Numbered from the stretch's first letter, positions 9,208-19,167 are shown. The stretch is 64,000 nucleotides of DNA from Rhizobium sp. CF080 (GCF_000282095.2 NZ_AKKC02000015.1:1-64000); one strand, 5' to 3'. Numbers and translations are program-made. The notes: generated from the sequence alone by a model not told the origin.

Positions 9208-10911
9208 TCAGCCCATCCACTGGCTGACGGGCGCTGCCGCATCCTGCAGCGGCTGGCAGATGACATCGATCAGCGTCGGGCCGTCATGTGCGATGGCGGC
9301 CCGAAGAGCGGCCGGGAAATCGGCGGGATTTTCAATCCGCCACGCCTTCACGCCATAGGCTTCGGCAACGGCGGCATGATTGGTCCGGTTGAAATCGACC
9401 GAGAAATAGCGCTCGCCATAGCCGCTTTTCTGGCTCGCCTTGATCCAGCCGAAGACCGAATTCGAAAACACGATCATCGTCATCGGCACGTTGTAGCGGG
9501 TGATGGTTTCCAGTTCGCCCACCGTGAAGCCGAAGCTTCCGTCTCCCATCACCGAGACGACCTTTGCCGACGGACGCCCGAACCAGGCGCCGACGGCCGC
9601 AGACATCGAATAACCGAGCGCGCCATGGGCGCGGTTGGTGATGAAATGGCGGCCCGGTTTTCTCAGTGTGTAGTAGGCCGAGAGATAGGGGCAGGGCGTT
9701 CCGGGGTCCGCCACAATGATCGCGTCTTCCGGCAGCGCCTTGTTGAGTTCGGCAATCACCAGTTCCGGCCGGATCGGCAATTCGCGGCTTTCACTCAGGC
9801 TCGCAAGGGCCTGCGCCTTCTCGTCCTTTGCCGCCGTGACGATGGCAACTGCCCCCCGTGAGATCGGGAGGGGCTCGCCGCTGATCCTGATCGTATCGCA
9901 AAGAGCCTCAAGCGCGCGGCGCGCGTCCGCCGGAAGCCCCACGGCCGTGCGGTAATTGCAGGAGATCACCATCGGATCGATGTCGATATGGATGATGGTG
10001 ACGTCCGGACCGGGAACGGTGCGGTGTTCGGTGGATGTCGAGCCCGCCCGGCACCCGACGAAGATGACCAGATCGGCCTTCGCCAGAACGTCGCGGGTGC
10101 ATGGCAGGCCGCCATTGGCGCCGACCACGCCGACGCAGAGCGGATGGGTTTCCGCCAGTGAGCCTTGGCCGCTGATCGTCGTGCAGACCGGCGCGTCGAT
10201 CAGTTCCGCCAGTTCCGCCAAGGCCGCCGTGGCGCCGGAAATGACGACTCCGCCACCGCAAACGAAGACCGGAAAACGGGCGTCGGCGATCAGATCGGCG
10301 GCCCTGGCAACGGATTCGGGATCGGGAGCGGTACGCCAGGCGGGCACCGCACCATGTTCCGGCTGGGCCCAGATGTCGTCGCCGCCGGTGCGATGCTTCT
10401 GCACGTCGTAGGGCAGGCCGATATGCGCCGCACCGGGCTTGCCGGTGGTCATGGCGCGGAAAGCGGTCCGGAGCGTGTGCGGGATCTCCCCCACCGTATC
10501 GATGACCTTGTTCCATTTGGTCAGCGGGGCATAGAGCCTTGTCTGATCGAGTTCGGTCAGCGGGTAGCGGCCGCGCGCCGTCACGGGAACGTCTGTCGTA
10601 ATCCCGAGAACCGGAACCGAAGATTCGTTGGATTCCACCAGTCCAGGGAGAAGGTATGTGGCGCCGCCGCCACTCGGCCCTTCGCAGACGCCGACCCTGC
10701 CGGTAACGCGTGCATATCCGTCAGCCATGTAGGCCGCCGATCGTTCGTCGCGGGTGAGGACATGGGTGATACCGTGGTCGAGCCGCGCCAGCGCATCATA
10801 GAGTGGCAGGCTCGTATCGCCGCAGAGACCGAAGACATGGGTAACCCCATGGGCTTCGAGCATCCGGACCACCAGCTCGGCACCGCTTATCGTGTTGTCG
10901 TTTACGGTCAT
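9208..10911 (-). CDS. Thiamine-diphosphate-dependent enzyme (acetolactate synthase-like)
   Basis: Protein of about 567 aa with the three-domain layout of the acetolactate synthase, benzoylformate decarboxylase and oxalyl-CoA decarboxylase superfamily. The catalytic Glu of the pyrimidine domain is in LTRDERSAAYMADGYAR (~54). A central Rossmann-like domain follows. The diphosphate motif is VMGDGSFGFTVGELETI (~454) and ends at a Val-Phe-Ser-Asn. The start is uncertain: ATG 10911 puts the family's first strand near residue 10; 10929 and 10935 are also possible. It probably decarboxylates or ligates a 2-oxo acid. It is not a clear orthologue of IlvB. It may be cotranscribed with the genes at 11046 and 12320. 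Confidence 0.83.
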   Translation of the reverse strand: MTVNDNTISGAELVVRMLEAHGVTHVFGLCGDTSLPLYDALARLDHGITHVLTRDERSAAYMADGYARVTGRVGVCEGPSGGGATYLLPGLVESNESSVPVLGITTDVPVTARGRYPLTELDQTRLYAPLTKWNKVIDTVGEIPHTLRTAFRAMTTGKPGAAHIGLPYDVQKHRTGGDDIWAQPEHGAVPAWRTAPDPESVARAADLIADARFPVFVCGGGVVISGATAALAELAELIDAPVCTTISGQGSLAETHPLCVGVVGANGGLPCTRDVLAKADLVIFVGCRAGSTSTEHRTVPGPDVTIIHIDIDPMVISCNYRTAVGLPADARRALEALCDTIRISGEPLPISRGAVAIVTAAKDEKAQALASLSESRELPIRPELVIAELNKALPEDAIIVADPGTPCPYLSAYYTLRKPGRHFITNRAHGALGYSMSAAVGAWFGRPSAKVVSVMGDGSFGFTVGELETITRYNVPMTMIVFSNSVFGWIKASQKSGYGERYFSVDFNRTNHAAVAEAYGVKAWRIENPADFPAALRAAIAHDGPTLIDVICQPLQDAAAPVSQWMG

Positions 10912-11045
10912 CAACGCATCCAGGGTCATCGTCATCTGAAGTCTTGTTACAGCCGATATGGCATCGGGCGCCAGTAGGCGCCCGTCGCTGTGTGAAGGGA
11001 AGGACATCGACAGGATGTTTTTCCGGGGTAGGGCGGCTTCGCCGT

Positions 11046-12065
11046 TTACTTCTTCAGCAGGGCGATGGCATCGCGGGCGATGGACATGTCCGCAACCTTG
11101 TCGAACGGCAGCAGTTTCGTCTGCACTTTCAGATCGATATTGAGCTGCTGCATGAAGTTCAGCCGCTCTTCATTCAGCACGAGATCGGCGGCAAACGGCT
11201 TGTACTTCTGGATGACGGTCCAGACCGCATTGCTGTCGGCCTCGCTGGCATTCGGAAACACGGTCTTGCGTGCCTTGAAGAAGGCATCCTTCGCATCCGG
11301 CGTCTGCACGAAGCGGTAGAGCTTGGCATAGGCCGCCATGGTACGGACGAGTTTGTCGCGTTCCTTCTCGATCAGCGCGGTGGAGGTCCATGCGCCCTGA
11401 TAAGTGTATTCGGGAAGCTCGACGGCCAGGTTGCCCTTCTCGACCATGCGGACCTTGTACTGATCCTGCTGCTCGATGATCGCAAGTTCGCCGACACCGG
11501 CATCGACGGTGCCCATGACCGCGCCCTTGAAGATGTCCACGCTGGCGCCAATGTTGACGAACTGGACCTTGCTGACGTCCACGCCATGCTTGCGCAGCAG
11601 CGCCACCATCAGCTGGTGGACGAGGGCGCCGAGCGAACCGGTGCCGATCGTGCGGCCCTCCAGGTCCTTCAGCGTCTTGACGTCCGGCTTGGTTGTGAAG
11701 AGGGCGAGCGACGGCAACAGGGCTGCGCCGCCGAGGACGCGGATTTCGGCACCTCGCTCGATGGCCGGGAAAAGCTGGCCGAAACCGGACATGGTGCTGA
11801 GATCGAGGCTGCCGCCGACAATGCCGCTGAGGATCTTCGATCCGTCGGCGACCGCGAGCACATTCGGCGCCAGTCCGAATTCTTCCAGAAAGCCCTGCTG
11901 CTTCATCAGTTCCTGCATCGCCTGGTTGACGGCGCCGGACGCATTGGCGATCGAAACCGGCGTCGGTGACCCTGCCGGCGCGGCCATGCCGAGCCGCGGC
12001 CCGACCAGGCCGGCGGCCAGCATGGTTCCCAAGACGCCGCGACGCGTAAACTGCCTGTTGAACAT
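11046..12065 (-). CDS. ABC transporter substrate-binding protein (NMT1/TauA type), Tat signal
   Basis: Periplasmic binding protein of 339 aa. The N-terminus has FTRRGVLGTMLAAGLVG, a twin-arginine signal. The body matches the paralog at 8002 segment by segment: DLEGRTIGTGSLGALVHQ, VNIGASVDIFKG, ELPEYTYQGAW. ATG 12065 has a good ribosome site (GGGAGGAC). It sits between a Pht5-like gene (upstream, 12320) and a ThDP enzyme (downstream, 9208) on the same strand, so the three likely form one operon. No permease is adjacent; it may share the ABC system at 15497-17205. Confidence 0.87.
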   Translation of the reverse strand: MFNRQFTRRGVLGTMLAAGLVGPRLGMAAPAGSPTPVSIANASGAVNQAMQELMKQQGFLEEFGLAPNVLAVADGSKILSGIVGGSLDLSTMSGFGQLFPAIERGAEIRVLGGAALLPSLALFTTKPDVKTLKDLEGRTIGTGSLGALVHQLMVALLRKHGVDVSKVQFVNIGASVDIFKGAVMGTVDAGVGELAIIEQQDQYKVRMVEKGNLAVELPEYTYQGAWTSTALIEKERDKLVRTMAAYAKLYRFVQTPDAKDAFFKARKTVFPNASEADSNAVWTVIQKYKPFAADLVLNEERLNFMQQLNIDLKVQTKLLPFDKVADMSIARDAIALLKK

Positions 12066-12319
12066 TCCCGTCCTCCCTTTTCCCTAAAATCGAATTCAGT
12101 TGTCCGTACGTCCCGGGGCCTCCTCGCCTCGCGGGATTTCTGGATGGAAACCGCAATATTTCGATGTCGACTATTGTCGCTATCGTTTCGCGAGAAAAAT
12201 CACAAAGCCGGCCAAGGTTATAAGAAAACTGAAACGCGCTGCCCGACGCGATGCATCGGCAACTGTCGGATACGACGGGACATTTCGTCCTGCCGCATCC
12301 GTTGGTCTGCGGCCTGTGT

Positions 12320-13210
12320 TCAAGGAACAAGCGCCGCCGTCGTTTCGTCGAACAGCTCGTCGACGCTGGGCCTGCGGGGGATGATCTTCTGTTCGTAGGA
12401 CCAATCGATCGCCATCTGGATGCCCTTGCGGTTGGCTTCGAGACCGAAGGGCGGCAGCAGCGCCGGAGGGGCGGCCTTGCGGCTCTCGACGAGCAGGCGG
12501 AAGATCTCCTTGACCACGTCGGGCCGGCTCTTCAGGAGATCCTTGTGGACGACGAACATGTGGTTGATCGGCACGATATTTTCGAGCTCGGACCACTTTT
12601 TACCCTCTTCCATGGCGTTTGGAATGAGGGTGGCGATGCGCGGATCGTCCGGCATGTCATTGCCGAGGATCGCCGCGTCGATTTCCCCGGAATAGAGCAG
12701 CTCGGCGAGCTTGGAGCCCTTGGGAAGCATGCGGCAATTCGGGGGATCGCGATATTCCGCCAGGTGGCTTTCATCGGTTGTCAGCCAGGTGATCTTGTCG
12801 AGATCGACGCCGTATTCGTGCTGCAGGATGCCGCGGACCCAGAGGCCGGTCGTCTGGGCATAGCTGCGTACGCCCACCTTCCTGCCTTCGAGGTCCTTCG
12901 GCTTCAGCTCGTTGATGCTCTTGTTGTAGCCGATGCAATGATGCTGGGTGCGGCCAGAGATGGGGGCCGGCAGAAGAGCGTAGGGCTTGCCGTAGATATG
13001 GGCCTGAAGATAGGTCACGATCGCCAGTTCGCCGGCGTCGAAGGCATTTTCGCGCAGCATCGGCTTGAAGCCGTCATGAGCGGTCTTCGGGCCGCAGAAG
13101 TCGAATTCGAACAGCGACGGCTTGAGCGCTTCCGACTTCAGAGCCTTGGTGACCGGATAGTCGGCAAGATTCGTCCGCAGCTTGAGGGTCGTGTCTGATT
13201 TATAGTCCAT
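12320..13210 (-). CDS. 4,5-dihydroxyphthalate decarboxylase-family protein, subclass B
   Basis: Protein of 296 aa, shorter than the subclass A members and with its own signatures: HDGFKPMLRENAFDAGELAI, a VGVRSYAQTTGLWVRGIL segment (~120-137), DDPRIATLIPNA, and a C-terminal DELFDETTAAL. The only close relative in the window is at 38714. There is no signal peptide, so it should be cytoplasmic despite the binding-protein-like fold. ATG 13210 follows GGGAGAGCC. It leads a minus-strand group with the binding protein at 11046 and the ThDP enzyme at 9208. Decarboxylase activity is assumed from family names only; substrate unknown. Confidence 0.8.
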   Translation of the reverse strand: MDYKSDTTLKLRTNLADYPVTKALKSEALKPSLFEFDFCGPKTAHDGFKPMLRENAFDAGELAIVTYLQAHIYGKPYALLPAPISGRTQHHCIGYNKSINELKPKDLEGRKVGVRSYAQTTGLWVRGILQHEYGVDLDKITWLTTDESHLAEYRDPPNCRMLPKGSKLAELLYSGEIDAAILGNDMPDDPRIATLIPNAMEEGKKWSELENIVPINHMFVVHKDLLKSRPDVVKEIFRLLVESRKAAPPALLPPFGLEANRKGIQMAIDWSYEQKIIPRRPSVDELFDETTAALVP

Positions 13211-13622
13211 AAGGCTCTCCCATATCTCTAATCCATGCCGCCGCGCCGAATCGACCTGTCTGCCCGATCGCCGCACGAAAATGGGAAGCGAACTGGTGGT
13301 GAAACGCCCGGTCCGCAGTCCTCGTCGGCGGGCCAGGGAAATGCGAAGGCAATCTGCCTGCGGCATCGCAAAAGTCTTCCATCGGCGAAGCTGTCGCCAA
13401 TTGAAATGCGGGCCTGATCGATAAGAATTCCGTAATCGCAGCTCCTGGCGAGGGGGAAGACACTCCTGCGGCCATAAATCCAATCACGCCCTACGACTTT
13501 CCGATGCCCCGGGAGAGGCGCAGTCGTTCTAAGGGGGAAGATGCTGCCCTGGTCTTCCATCGGCGATGGATGCTGTGGCGAGAGTGGGCAGCGAGAGTGG
13601 GTTATGTGAGGAGCAGGAAGAT
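13211..13622. promoter_or_regulatory. Divergent promoter region with repeats
   Basis: The 412-base gap separates the minus-strand gene ending its promoter here from the plus-strand ThDP gene at 13623. A 15-base direct repeat, gtcttccatcggcga, occurs at 13374-13388 and 13552-13566. GGAAGA and TCTTCC (13536-13558) form an inverted pair with 11 bases between, the spacing expected of a LysR-type site. These are likely control elements for one or both directions. No gene is visible. Confidence 0.4.
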
Positions 13623-15161
13623 ATGAACGGTGCAGAGAGCTTGGTTCGGACCCTTGTGGGTGCAGGGGTCGATACGTGTTTCGCCAATCCCGGTACGTCC
13701 GAGATGCATTTCGTCTCGGCGCTGGACCGGGTCGACGGCATGCGTTCCATCCTCGTGCTGCATGAGACCGTCGCCACCGGCGCGGCCGACGGTTACTGGC
13801 GCATGGCGGACAGGCCTGCTGCCAACCTGCTGCACCTTGGGCCAGGTCTCGCCAACGGGCTTTCCAACATCCACAATGCGCGCAAGGCGGCATCCGGGAT
13901 GCTCAACATCATCGGTGAACATGCAAGCTGGCATTTGAAATACGACGCGCCGCTTGCTTCCGATATCGAAGGTATCGCGCGCCCCCTTTCCGACTGGGTC
14001 AAGACGTCTCTTGGATCTCAGGCGATCGGAGCGGATGCGGCCCAGGCGGTGATCGAGGCGCGGCAGTCGCGCATTGCATCGCTGATTCTGCCGGGCGATA
14101 CGGCCTGGGAAGAGGGTGGAGCGGTCGCCGACGCACTGGCCATGCCCACGGTCGCAGGGTTCGATGAAAAATCGATCGAGGCGGCGGTGCGGGCGTTGCG
14201 CAGCGGCGAGTCCACGATGCTGATCATCGGCGGTCGGGCAATCCGCGGAAAGGCACTGGAGATCGCCGGCCGTATCGCCGGCAAGACCGGAGCAGTGCTT
14301 GCGACACAGTTCTTCAGTTCGCGCATCGAGCGCGGCGCAGGGCGCGTGCCGACATTCCGGATTCCGTATTTCGTCGACTCGGCTCTCGGTGCATTGAAGG
14401 ACTTCAAGCATATCGTCACGATCGAGACCAAGGAGCCGGTTTCGTTTTTTGCCTATCCCAACAAGCCGAGCCAGATCAAGGCCGAGGGCACCCAGGTGCA
14501 TCAGGTCTGCAACCCCGGCGGCGATGGATTGGCGGCGTTGGAAGCTCTGGCCGAGGCGGTCGGCGCGAAGGCTTCGGATGCGCCGCATCAGGAGCGGACC
14601 GAGACCGCTTTGCCCTCGGGCGCCCTGAACCAGCAGACGATCGCCCATATCCTGTCCGCACTGATCCCCGAGAATGCCATCGTCGTCGACGAGTCCGTGA
14701 CCACGGGGCGCGAATCCTTCGGGTTGACCGCCGGTGCCGCCCCGCATGACTGGCTGCAGAACATGGGCGGGTCGATCGGCTTCGGCCTGCCTGTCGCCAC
14801 CGGCGCCGCCATTGGCGCTCCGGGCCGCCGCGTCATCTCGCTGTCGGGCGACGGTTGCGCGATGTACACCTTGCAATCCCTCTGGACGCAGGCACGCGAA
14901 GGGCTGGATGTGACGACGCTGGTATTCTCGAACCGGGCGTACCAGATCCTTCGCGTCGAGTTTGCCGGTGTCGGTGCCGGCGCACCCGGCGAAAAGGCCA
15001 GCGCCATGATGACCCTCGACAATCCGCCGCTCGATTTCCTGGCGCTTGCACGCGGGTTGGGCGTTCCCGGCACGCGCGTTTCCGATTGCGGCGAACTGAT
15101 TGCGGCGCTGAAACGCGTCCTGCGGCAGCCCGGCCCGCATCTGATCGATGTGACGCTATAA
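13623..15161 (+). CDS. Thiamine-diphosphate-dependent enzyme (IlvX / benzoylformate decarboxylase-like)
   Basis: Protein of 512 aa. It begins MNGAESLVRTLVGAGV and has FANPGTSEMHFVSALD, the pattern of the group often annotated as acetolactate synthase large subunit IlvX. The catalytic Glu is in LHETVATGAADGYWRM (~48). The diphosphate site is SLSGDGCAMYTLQSLW (~407). ATG 13623 follows GAGGAGCAGGAAG. It is one of three ThDP enzymes here, each of a different subgroup. It stands alone before the ABC genes. Likely decarboxylation of an aromatic or branched 2-oxo acid; acetolactate synthesis is less likely in this context. Confidence 0.83.
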   Translation: MNGAESLVRTLVGAGVDTCFANPGTSEMHFVSALDRVDGMRSILVLHETVATGAADGYWRMADRPAANLLHLGPGLANGLSNIHNARKAASGMLNIIGEHASWHLKYDAPLASDIEGIARPLSDWVKTSLGSQAIGADAAQAVIEARQSRIASLILPGDTAWEEGGAVADALAMPTVAGFDEKSIEAAVRALRSGESTMLIIGGRAIRGKALEIAGRIAGKTGAVLATQFFSSRIERGAGRVPTFRIPYFVDSALGALKDFKHIVTIETKEPVSFFAYPNKPSQIKAEGTQVHQVCNPGGDGLAALEALAEAVGAKASDAPHQERTETALPSGALNQQTIAHILSALIPENAIVVDESVTTGRESFGLTAGAAPHDWLQNMGGSIGFGLPVATGAAIGAPGRRVISLSGDGCAMYTLQSLWTQAREGLDVTTLVFSNRAYQILRVEFAGVGAGAPGEKASAMMTLDNPPLDFLALARGLGVPGTRVSDCGELIAALKRVLRQPGPHLIDVTL

Positions 15162-15496
15162 AACCGCGTCTCGTCCAAGCGATCGATGATCGTCGGAGGC
15201 AAAGGCCGGATGCAGTTTCCGCCTTTTCCCGCGTTAGGGCCTGCCGACGCACCCGGCGTGACACCATCCCGAACGGAGTCGGCGCAGGTCTTTGAATTTG
15301 CTGCGGAGTTTGACGTCGAAGCAAAGCCGGACCTAACCCGATACAAAGAACTTATAGCCGGGGACGCCATTCCAATTGGAGAATGGTCCTCAAAATGTTT
15401 CAGTTTTATCCAGCACTCGCAGGAGGAGGCGCGTCGGGGAGCATGGCGCTCACCGCGCGGATATCAGCGACAAGTGCACAGAACCGGAGGAATTTC
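15162..15496. promoter_or_regulatory. Promoter region of the ABC operon with an imperfect palindrome
   Basis: This 335-base gap has no convincing gene. At 15367-15386, CCATTC and GAATGG flank the perfect 10-base palindrome TCCAATTGGA, a plausible operator. The ATPase ribosome site (CGGAGGAATTTC) closes the region. Confidence 0.35.
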
Positions 15497-16315
15497 ATGG
15501 CGGAAGATAGGAAGGTAAAGCTTGCGGTACAGAATGTCTCGAAGACATTCCGGGTACGCGGGACGATGGGGGAGAGCGATTCCCTGCTTCCTGTTCTGCG
15601 CAACCTGAGCTTCGACGTCTACGAGAACGAGATCGTCTCGCTGATCGGAGAGAGCGGCTGCGGCAAGACGACCCTTTTGCGCATCGTGCAGGGACTGATC
15701 CGGCTGGATGCCGGGACGATCCGGGTCGATGGCAATGCGGTTGGCGTCCCGGGCCGCGACCGGGGTTTCGTCTTCCAGCAGTCGAGCCTTCTGCCGTGGC
15801 GGACGGCGCGCCAGAATGTCGAATTCGGGCTGGAACTGTCCGGCGTGCCGAAGCGAGAGCGGGGCGAGAAGTCGCGGGAGCTGTTAAAGCTCGTCGGGCT
15901 TGCGCACGCCACCGAACAATATCCGCACGAACTGTCGGGCGGCATGCAGCAGCGCGTCAACCTGGCGCGGGCGATGGCCATCGATCCGGCCATCCTTTTG
16001 ATGGACGAACCGTTCAGCGCGCTCGACGCCCAGACCCGCGAAGTGCTGCAGCGCGAACTGCTGCGCATCCAGGCCGAAGCCAACAAGACGATCCTGTTCG
16101 TCACTCACGACCTCGACGAGGCGATCTATCTTTCCAACCGCGTCATCGTGCTGGGCGCCAAGCCCGGCCGGATCAAGAAGATCATCGAGATCCCGTTCGG
16201 GCGCAACCGCCCTGAACTGCCGCAGATGCGCGGCGAGCCGGAGTTCCAGCGCATCCGCGCGGAAATGTGGGACCTCATCCGCAATACCCCGGCCAGTGCC
16301 GCGGTCGCTGCCTGA
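15497..16315 (+). CDS. ABC transporter ATPase (SsuB/TauB type)
   Basis: Cytoplasmic ATP-hydrolysing subunit of 272 aa. It shows Walker A GESGCGKTT (~51-59), a Q-loop, the signature LSGGMQQRV (~147), Walker B ILLMDEPFSALD (~166) and the switch His in FVTHDLDEA. This is the nitrate/sulfonate/taurine-type family. ATG 15497 follows CGGAGGAATTTC. The permease starts 11 bases after its stop, so they are one operon. It is the only ABC ATPase in the window and probably serves several of the three binding proteins. Confidence 0.93.
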   Translation: MAEDRKVKLAVQNVSKTFRVRGTMGESDSLLPVLRNLSFDVYENEIVSLIGESGCGKTTLLRIVQGLIRLDAGTIRVDGNAVGVPGRDRGFVFQQSSLLPWRTARQNVEFGLELSGVPKRERGEKSRELLKLVGLAHATEQYPHELSGGMQQRVNLARAMAIDPAILLMDEPFSALDAQTREVLQRELLRIQAEANKTILFVTHDLDEAIYLSNRVIVLGAKPGRIKKIIEIPFGRNRPELPQMRGEPEFQRIRAEMWDLIRNTPASAAVAA

Positions 16316-16326
16316 GACAAGGGGAC

Positions 16327-17205
16327 ATGACAATGCTCGACAAGACCATCCCCCACGCTCCCGATCACGTCCTGCCAAGCGCCGACCCTAATGCCACAGC
16401 CGGGTCGACGGTCGTGCCCGATACGGTCGAGGAGATCGGCCCGGCGCCGCGTTCCAACGCCACACGCTGGATCCGGCTTGCCTCGATCTTCATCGTGCTG
16501 ATCGGCTGGGAACTCGCCGGCCGTCAGGTCAATCCGCTGTTCATGTCCTATCCCTCGGCGATCGCGACCTCGGCCATGCGCCTGATCGCGTCCGGCGAAC
16601 TGGGTGCGGCGCTGCTTGAATCCCTGAAGACGCTGCTGGTCGGCTTCGTGGTGTCGTCCGCCTTCGGCATCTGCGTCGGGCTGGCGATCGGCCGTTACCG
16701 GACTGTCGAGGCGGCCACCGACTGGGTCATCAACGCCCTTTATGCGACGCCGCTGGTGGCCATCGTGCCGCTGGTGACCCTTTGGTTCGGCCTCGGCTTC
16801 CAGGCCAAGCTGTTCATCGTCTTCATCATGACGCTGTTCCCGGTGCTGATCAACACGTCGGCCGGCGTGCGCAACGTGCCGGCGCAGCTGATCGAACTCG
16901 GCAATGCCTTTGCCGCCAACGAATGGCAGATCTTCACGAAGATCATCCTGCCGTCGGCTTTGCCTTACATGATGACGGGACTCAGGCTCGGCATCGGCCG
17001 CGCCATCATCGGCATGGTCGTGGCCGAGTTCTTTACCGCCATCACTGGGCTTGGCGCACTGATCATCAAATACGGCAACCAGTACGATACCGCCTCGATG
17101 TTCGTGCCGATCTTCGTCCTCATGCTGCTCGGCATCGCGCTCAGCGTCACGGTCAAGCGCATGGAAGACTGGATTGCCCCCTGGAAAGCCCGGCAAGGCG
17201 ATTGA
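16327..17205 (+). CDS. ABC transporter permease (SsuC/TauC type)
   Basis: Inner-membrane subunit of 292 aa. A ~50-residue cytoplasmic N-terminal extension precedes six or so hydrophobic segments. The EAA-type loop that contacts the ATPase is at IELGNAFAANEWQIFTKIIL (~195-215). It ends with a Lys/Arg-rich tail. ATG 16327 follows GGGGAC. The segment at 17020-17073 is repeated almost exactly in a gene fragment at 19168-19221. Together with 15497 it forms the sole complete ABC core; the binding protein genes are elsewhere. Confidence 0.92.
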   Translation: MTMLDKTIPHAPDHVLPSADPNATAGSTVVPDTVEEIGPAPRSNATRWIRLASIFIVLIGWELAGRQVNPLFMSYPSAIATSAMRLIASGELGAALLESLKTLLVGFVVSSAFGICVGLAIGRYRTVEAATDWVINALYATPLVAIVPLVTLWFGLGFQAKLFIVFIMTLFPVLINTSAGVRNVPAQLIELGNAFAANEWQIFTKIILPSALPYMMTGLRLGIGRAIIGMVVAEFFTAITGLGALIIKYGNQYDTASMFVPIFVLMLLGIALSVTVKRMEDWIAPWKARQGD

Positions 17206-17262
17206 CGGGCAGGCAGCCGAACGAGGCCCAGGCCGAGGCTTGCAGAAAAAGGGAATTGTACA

Positions 17263-18258
17263 ATGAATGTATCACGGACTCCGGTCCGTCTGGATATTGC
17301 TGTCGCCGATTATCCGCAGACTGCGGGATTGAAGGACGGTACCTATCCCATGGACGGCATCGACGCCAACTTCATCAAGGTCGATCCGATCATCGCAGCC
17401 TACCGTCGGATGGTGCGCGGGCTTGAATTCGACATCTGCGAAATGGCGCCGACCACCTACATGATCGCGCGGGGCTATGGCGCCCCCTACAAGGCGTTGC
17501 CGATCTTCGTATCGCGCAAGTTCCATCACGGCGGCCTCGTCTGCCGGGAAGACGCGCATATCAGGACGCCCAAGGACCTGGAAGGCAAGAAGGTCGGCGT
17601 GCGCGCCTATTCGGTGACGACGGGTGTGTGGACGCGCGGCATCCTGGTCAACGAATTCGGCCTTGACGACAAGAAGGTCACCTGGGTCGTCGACGACGAG
17701 GAGCATGTCACCCAGCTGAAGTTGCCTTCGAACGTCATCCACGTTCCCGAAGGCAAGACGCTGGCGAGCATGATGGCCGAGGGTGAGATCCAGGCCGGTT
17801 TCACCGCACGCGCCGGCATCGGTCGCGAAGGCCCGCCGAAGGCCGGCTGGGAGGCCGAGGGCCAGAAGCCCATGCCGCAGATCTACCAGGACCTGTTCCC
17901 GAACACCGCCGAACTCGAAGCGGAATGGTATCGCCGTACCAAGGTCTACCCGATGCACGGCCTCATCGTCATCAAGGACGATGTGGTGCGCGATCATCCG
18001 CACGTGCCGAAGGCCATCTACAGCGCCTATCTTCAGGCCCATGACGCCTGGCTGAAGAAGCTCAATTCCGGCGACGCCGACACGGCGGAAGACAAGCGCT
18101 ATCGCGAACTGACCAATGTCGTCGGTGCCGACCCGCTGCCCTACGGCATGGAGGCCAACCTGCCATCCATCCAGGCAATGCACGACTATGCCTTCCAGCA
18201 GGGCCTGATCCCACGCCGCCTGACCATCGACGAGATGTTCATCGATCCCGAAGCCTGA
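17263..18258 (+). CDS. 4,5-dihydroxyphthalate decarboxylase-family protein, subclass A
   Basis: Protein of 331 aa, close in sequence to 36819 and 6095. It has FDICEMAPTTYMIARGYG, SRKFHHGGL, GKKVGVRAYSVTTGVWTRG and DPLPYGMEANLPS. No signal peptide is present. It begins 57 bases after the permease gene and opens cassette B (Pht5-A, amidohydrolase, LigJ-like, aldolase). It could be mistaken for the missing binding protein of the ABC operon because of the shared fold, but lack of an export signal argues against that. The likely role is a decarboxylase or related lyase; substrate unknown. Confidence 0.82.
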   Translation: MNVSRTPVRLDIAVADYPQTAGLKDGTYPMDGIDANFIKVDPIIAAYRRMVRGLEFDICEMAPTTYMIARGYGAPYKALPIFVSRKFHHGGLVCREDAHIRTPKDLEGKKVGVRAYSVTTGVWTRGILVNEFGLDDKKVTWVVDDEEHVTQLKLPSNVIHVPEGKTLASMMAEGEIQAGFTARAGIGREGPPKAGWEAEGQKPMPQIYQDLFPNTAELEAEWYRRTKVYPMHGLIVIKDDVVRDHPHVPKAIYSAYLQAHDAWLKKLNSGDADTAEDKRYRELTNVVGADPLPYGMEANLPSIQAMHDYAFQQGLIPRRLTIDEMFIDPEA

Positions 18259-18293
18259 TGCGCCTCGTTGCCATTGCAAAGGACTAACCAGAC

Positions 18294-19148
18294 ATGCCAA
18301 GCAAAATCTACGACATCCATCCCCATATCATCTCCCAGGATACGGCTCGTTATCCCCATGATCCGCTCGGCGGCATCCAGTCGGAATGGTCGCGCGACCG
18401 GCCGGTGAGTGCCGAACAGATGGTCAAGGCCATGGACGAGGCCGGTATCGCCAAGTCGGCGATGGTGCAAGCCTCCACCTCCTACGGTTATGACAACAGC
18501 TATGTCACGGACTCGATCGCCAAGTATCCGGATCGTTTTACCGGCGTCGGTACCGTTGACCTCAAGGCCCCGGACGCGATCGAGAAGATCGATTACTGGG
18601 TGGCGCGCGGCATCTGCGGGCTTCGCCTTTTCACCATCGGCACGACGATCACCACGCAGATGGAAGGCCTCGACGACGAACGGACCTTCCCGGCCTGGGA
18701 TTGTGCCGGCGAAAAGGGCCTGTCGATCTGCCTGCAGATGAGCCCCGACGCCTATCCGGCTGCAACGACGATGATCAAGCGTTTCCCGAAGGTGAAGGTG
18801 CTGATCGACCACCATGGCCGGGCCGACATCAAGGACGGCGCGCCTTACGTCAATGCGCAACCCTTCTTCGATCTCGCGCAGTTCAAGAACGTCTATGTCA
18901 AGCTGACGCCGCGTTCGGCCGACGCCTCCGTGGGCGGCAAGGCGACGCCGGAGACGTTCTTCCCGCGCCTGGTCAAGGAATTCGGCGCAGACCGGCTGGC
19001 CTGGGGTTCGAACTTCCCGGCCAATGAAGGCTCGCTGAAGGAACTGCTGGATCGTTGCATGGAGAGAATGTCTTCGCTGTCGGAAAACGACCTCGAATGG
19101 ATCTTCTGGAAGACGGCCGAGCAGCTCTACCCGCCGCTGGGGCGCTGA
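18294..19148 (+). CDS. Amidohydrolase-2 family protein (284 aa type)
   Basis: Cytoplasmic TIM-barrel hydrolase of 284 aa, the second of three paralogs. The N-terminal metal site is YDIHPHIIS; a VLIDHHGRAD segment and LAWGSNFPANEG follow. The usual barrel-end Asp is Asn, as in the other two copies. It lies 35 bases after the Pht5-A gene; the same pair occurs at 36819/37846. Possible lactonase or cyclic-acid hydrolase acting next to the Pht5-like protein. Function is not certain. Confidence 0.85.
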   Translation: MPSKIYDIHPHIISQDTARYPHDPLGGIQSEWSRDRPVSAEQMVKAMDEAGIAKSAMVQASTSYGYDNSYVTDSIAKYPDRFTGVGTVDLKAPDAIEKIDYWVARGICGLRLFTIGTTITTQMEGLDDERTFPAWDCAGEKGLSICLQMSPDAYPAATTMIKRFPKVKVLIDHHGRADIKDGAPYVNAQPFFDLAQFKNVYVKLTPRSADASVGGKATPETFFPRLVKEFGADRLAWGSNFPANEGSLKELLDRCMERMSSLSENDLEWIFWKTAEQLYPPLGR

Positions 19149-19167
19149 CACGACCGTTCTGGTGGCG

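Noticed and set aside
17263..18258. Pht5-like protein as the missing binding protein of the ABC operon
   Set aside because: The fold is similar but no signal peptide is present, and its closest relatives in the window are not next to ABC genes.
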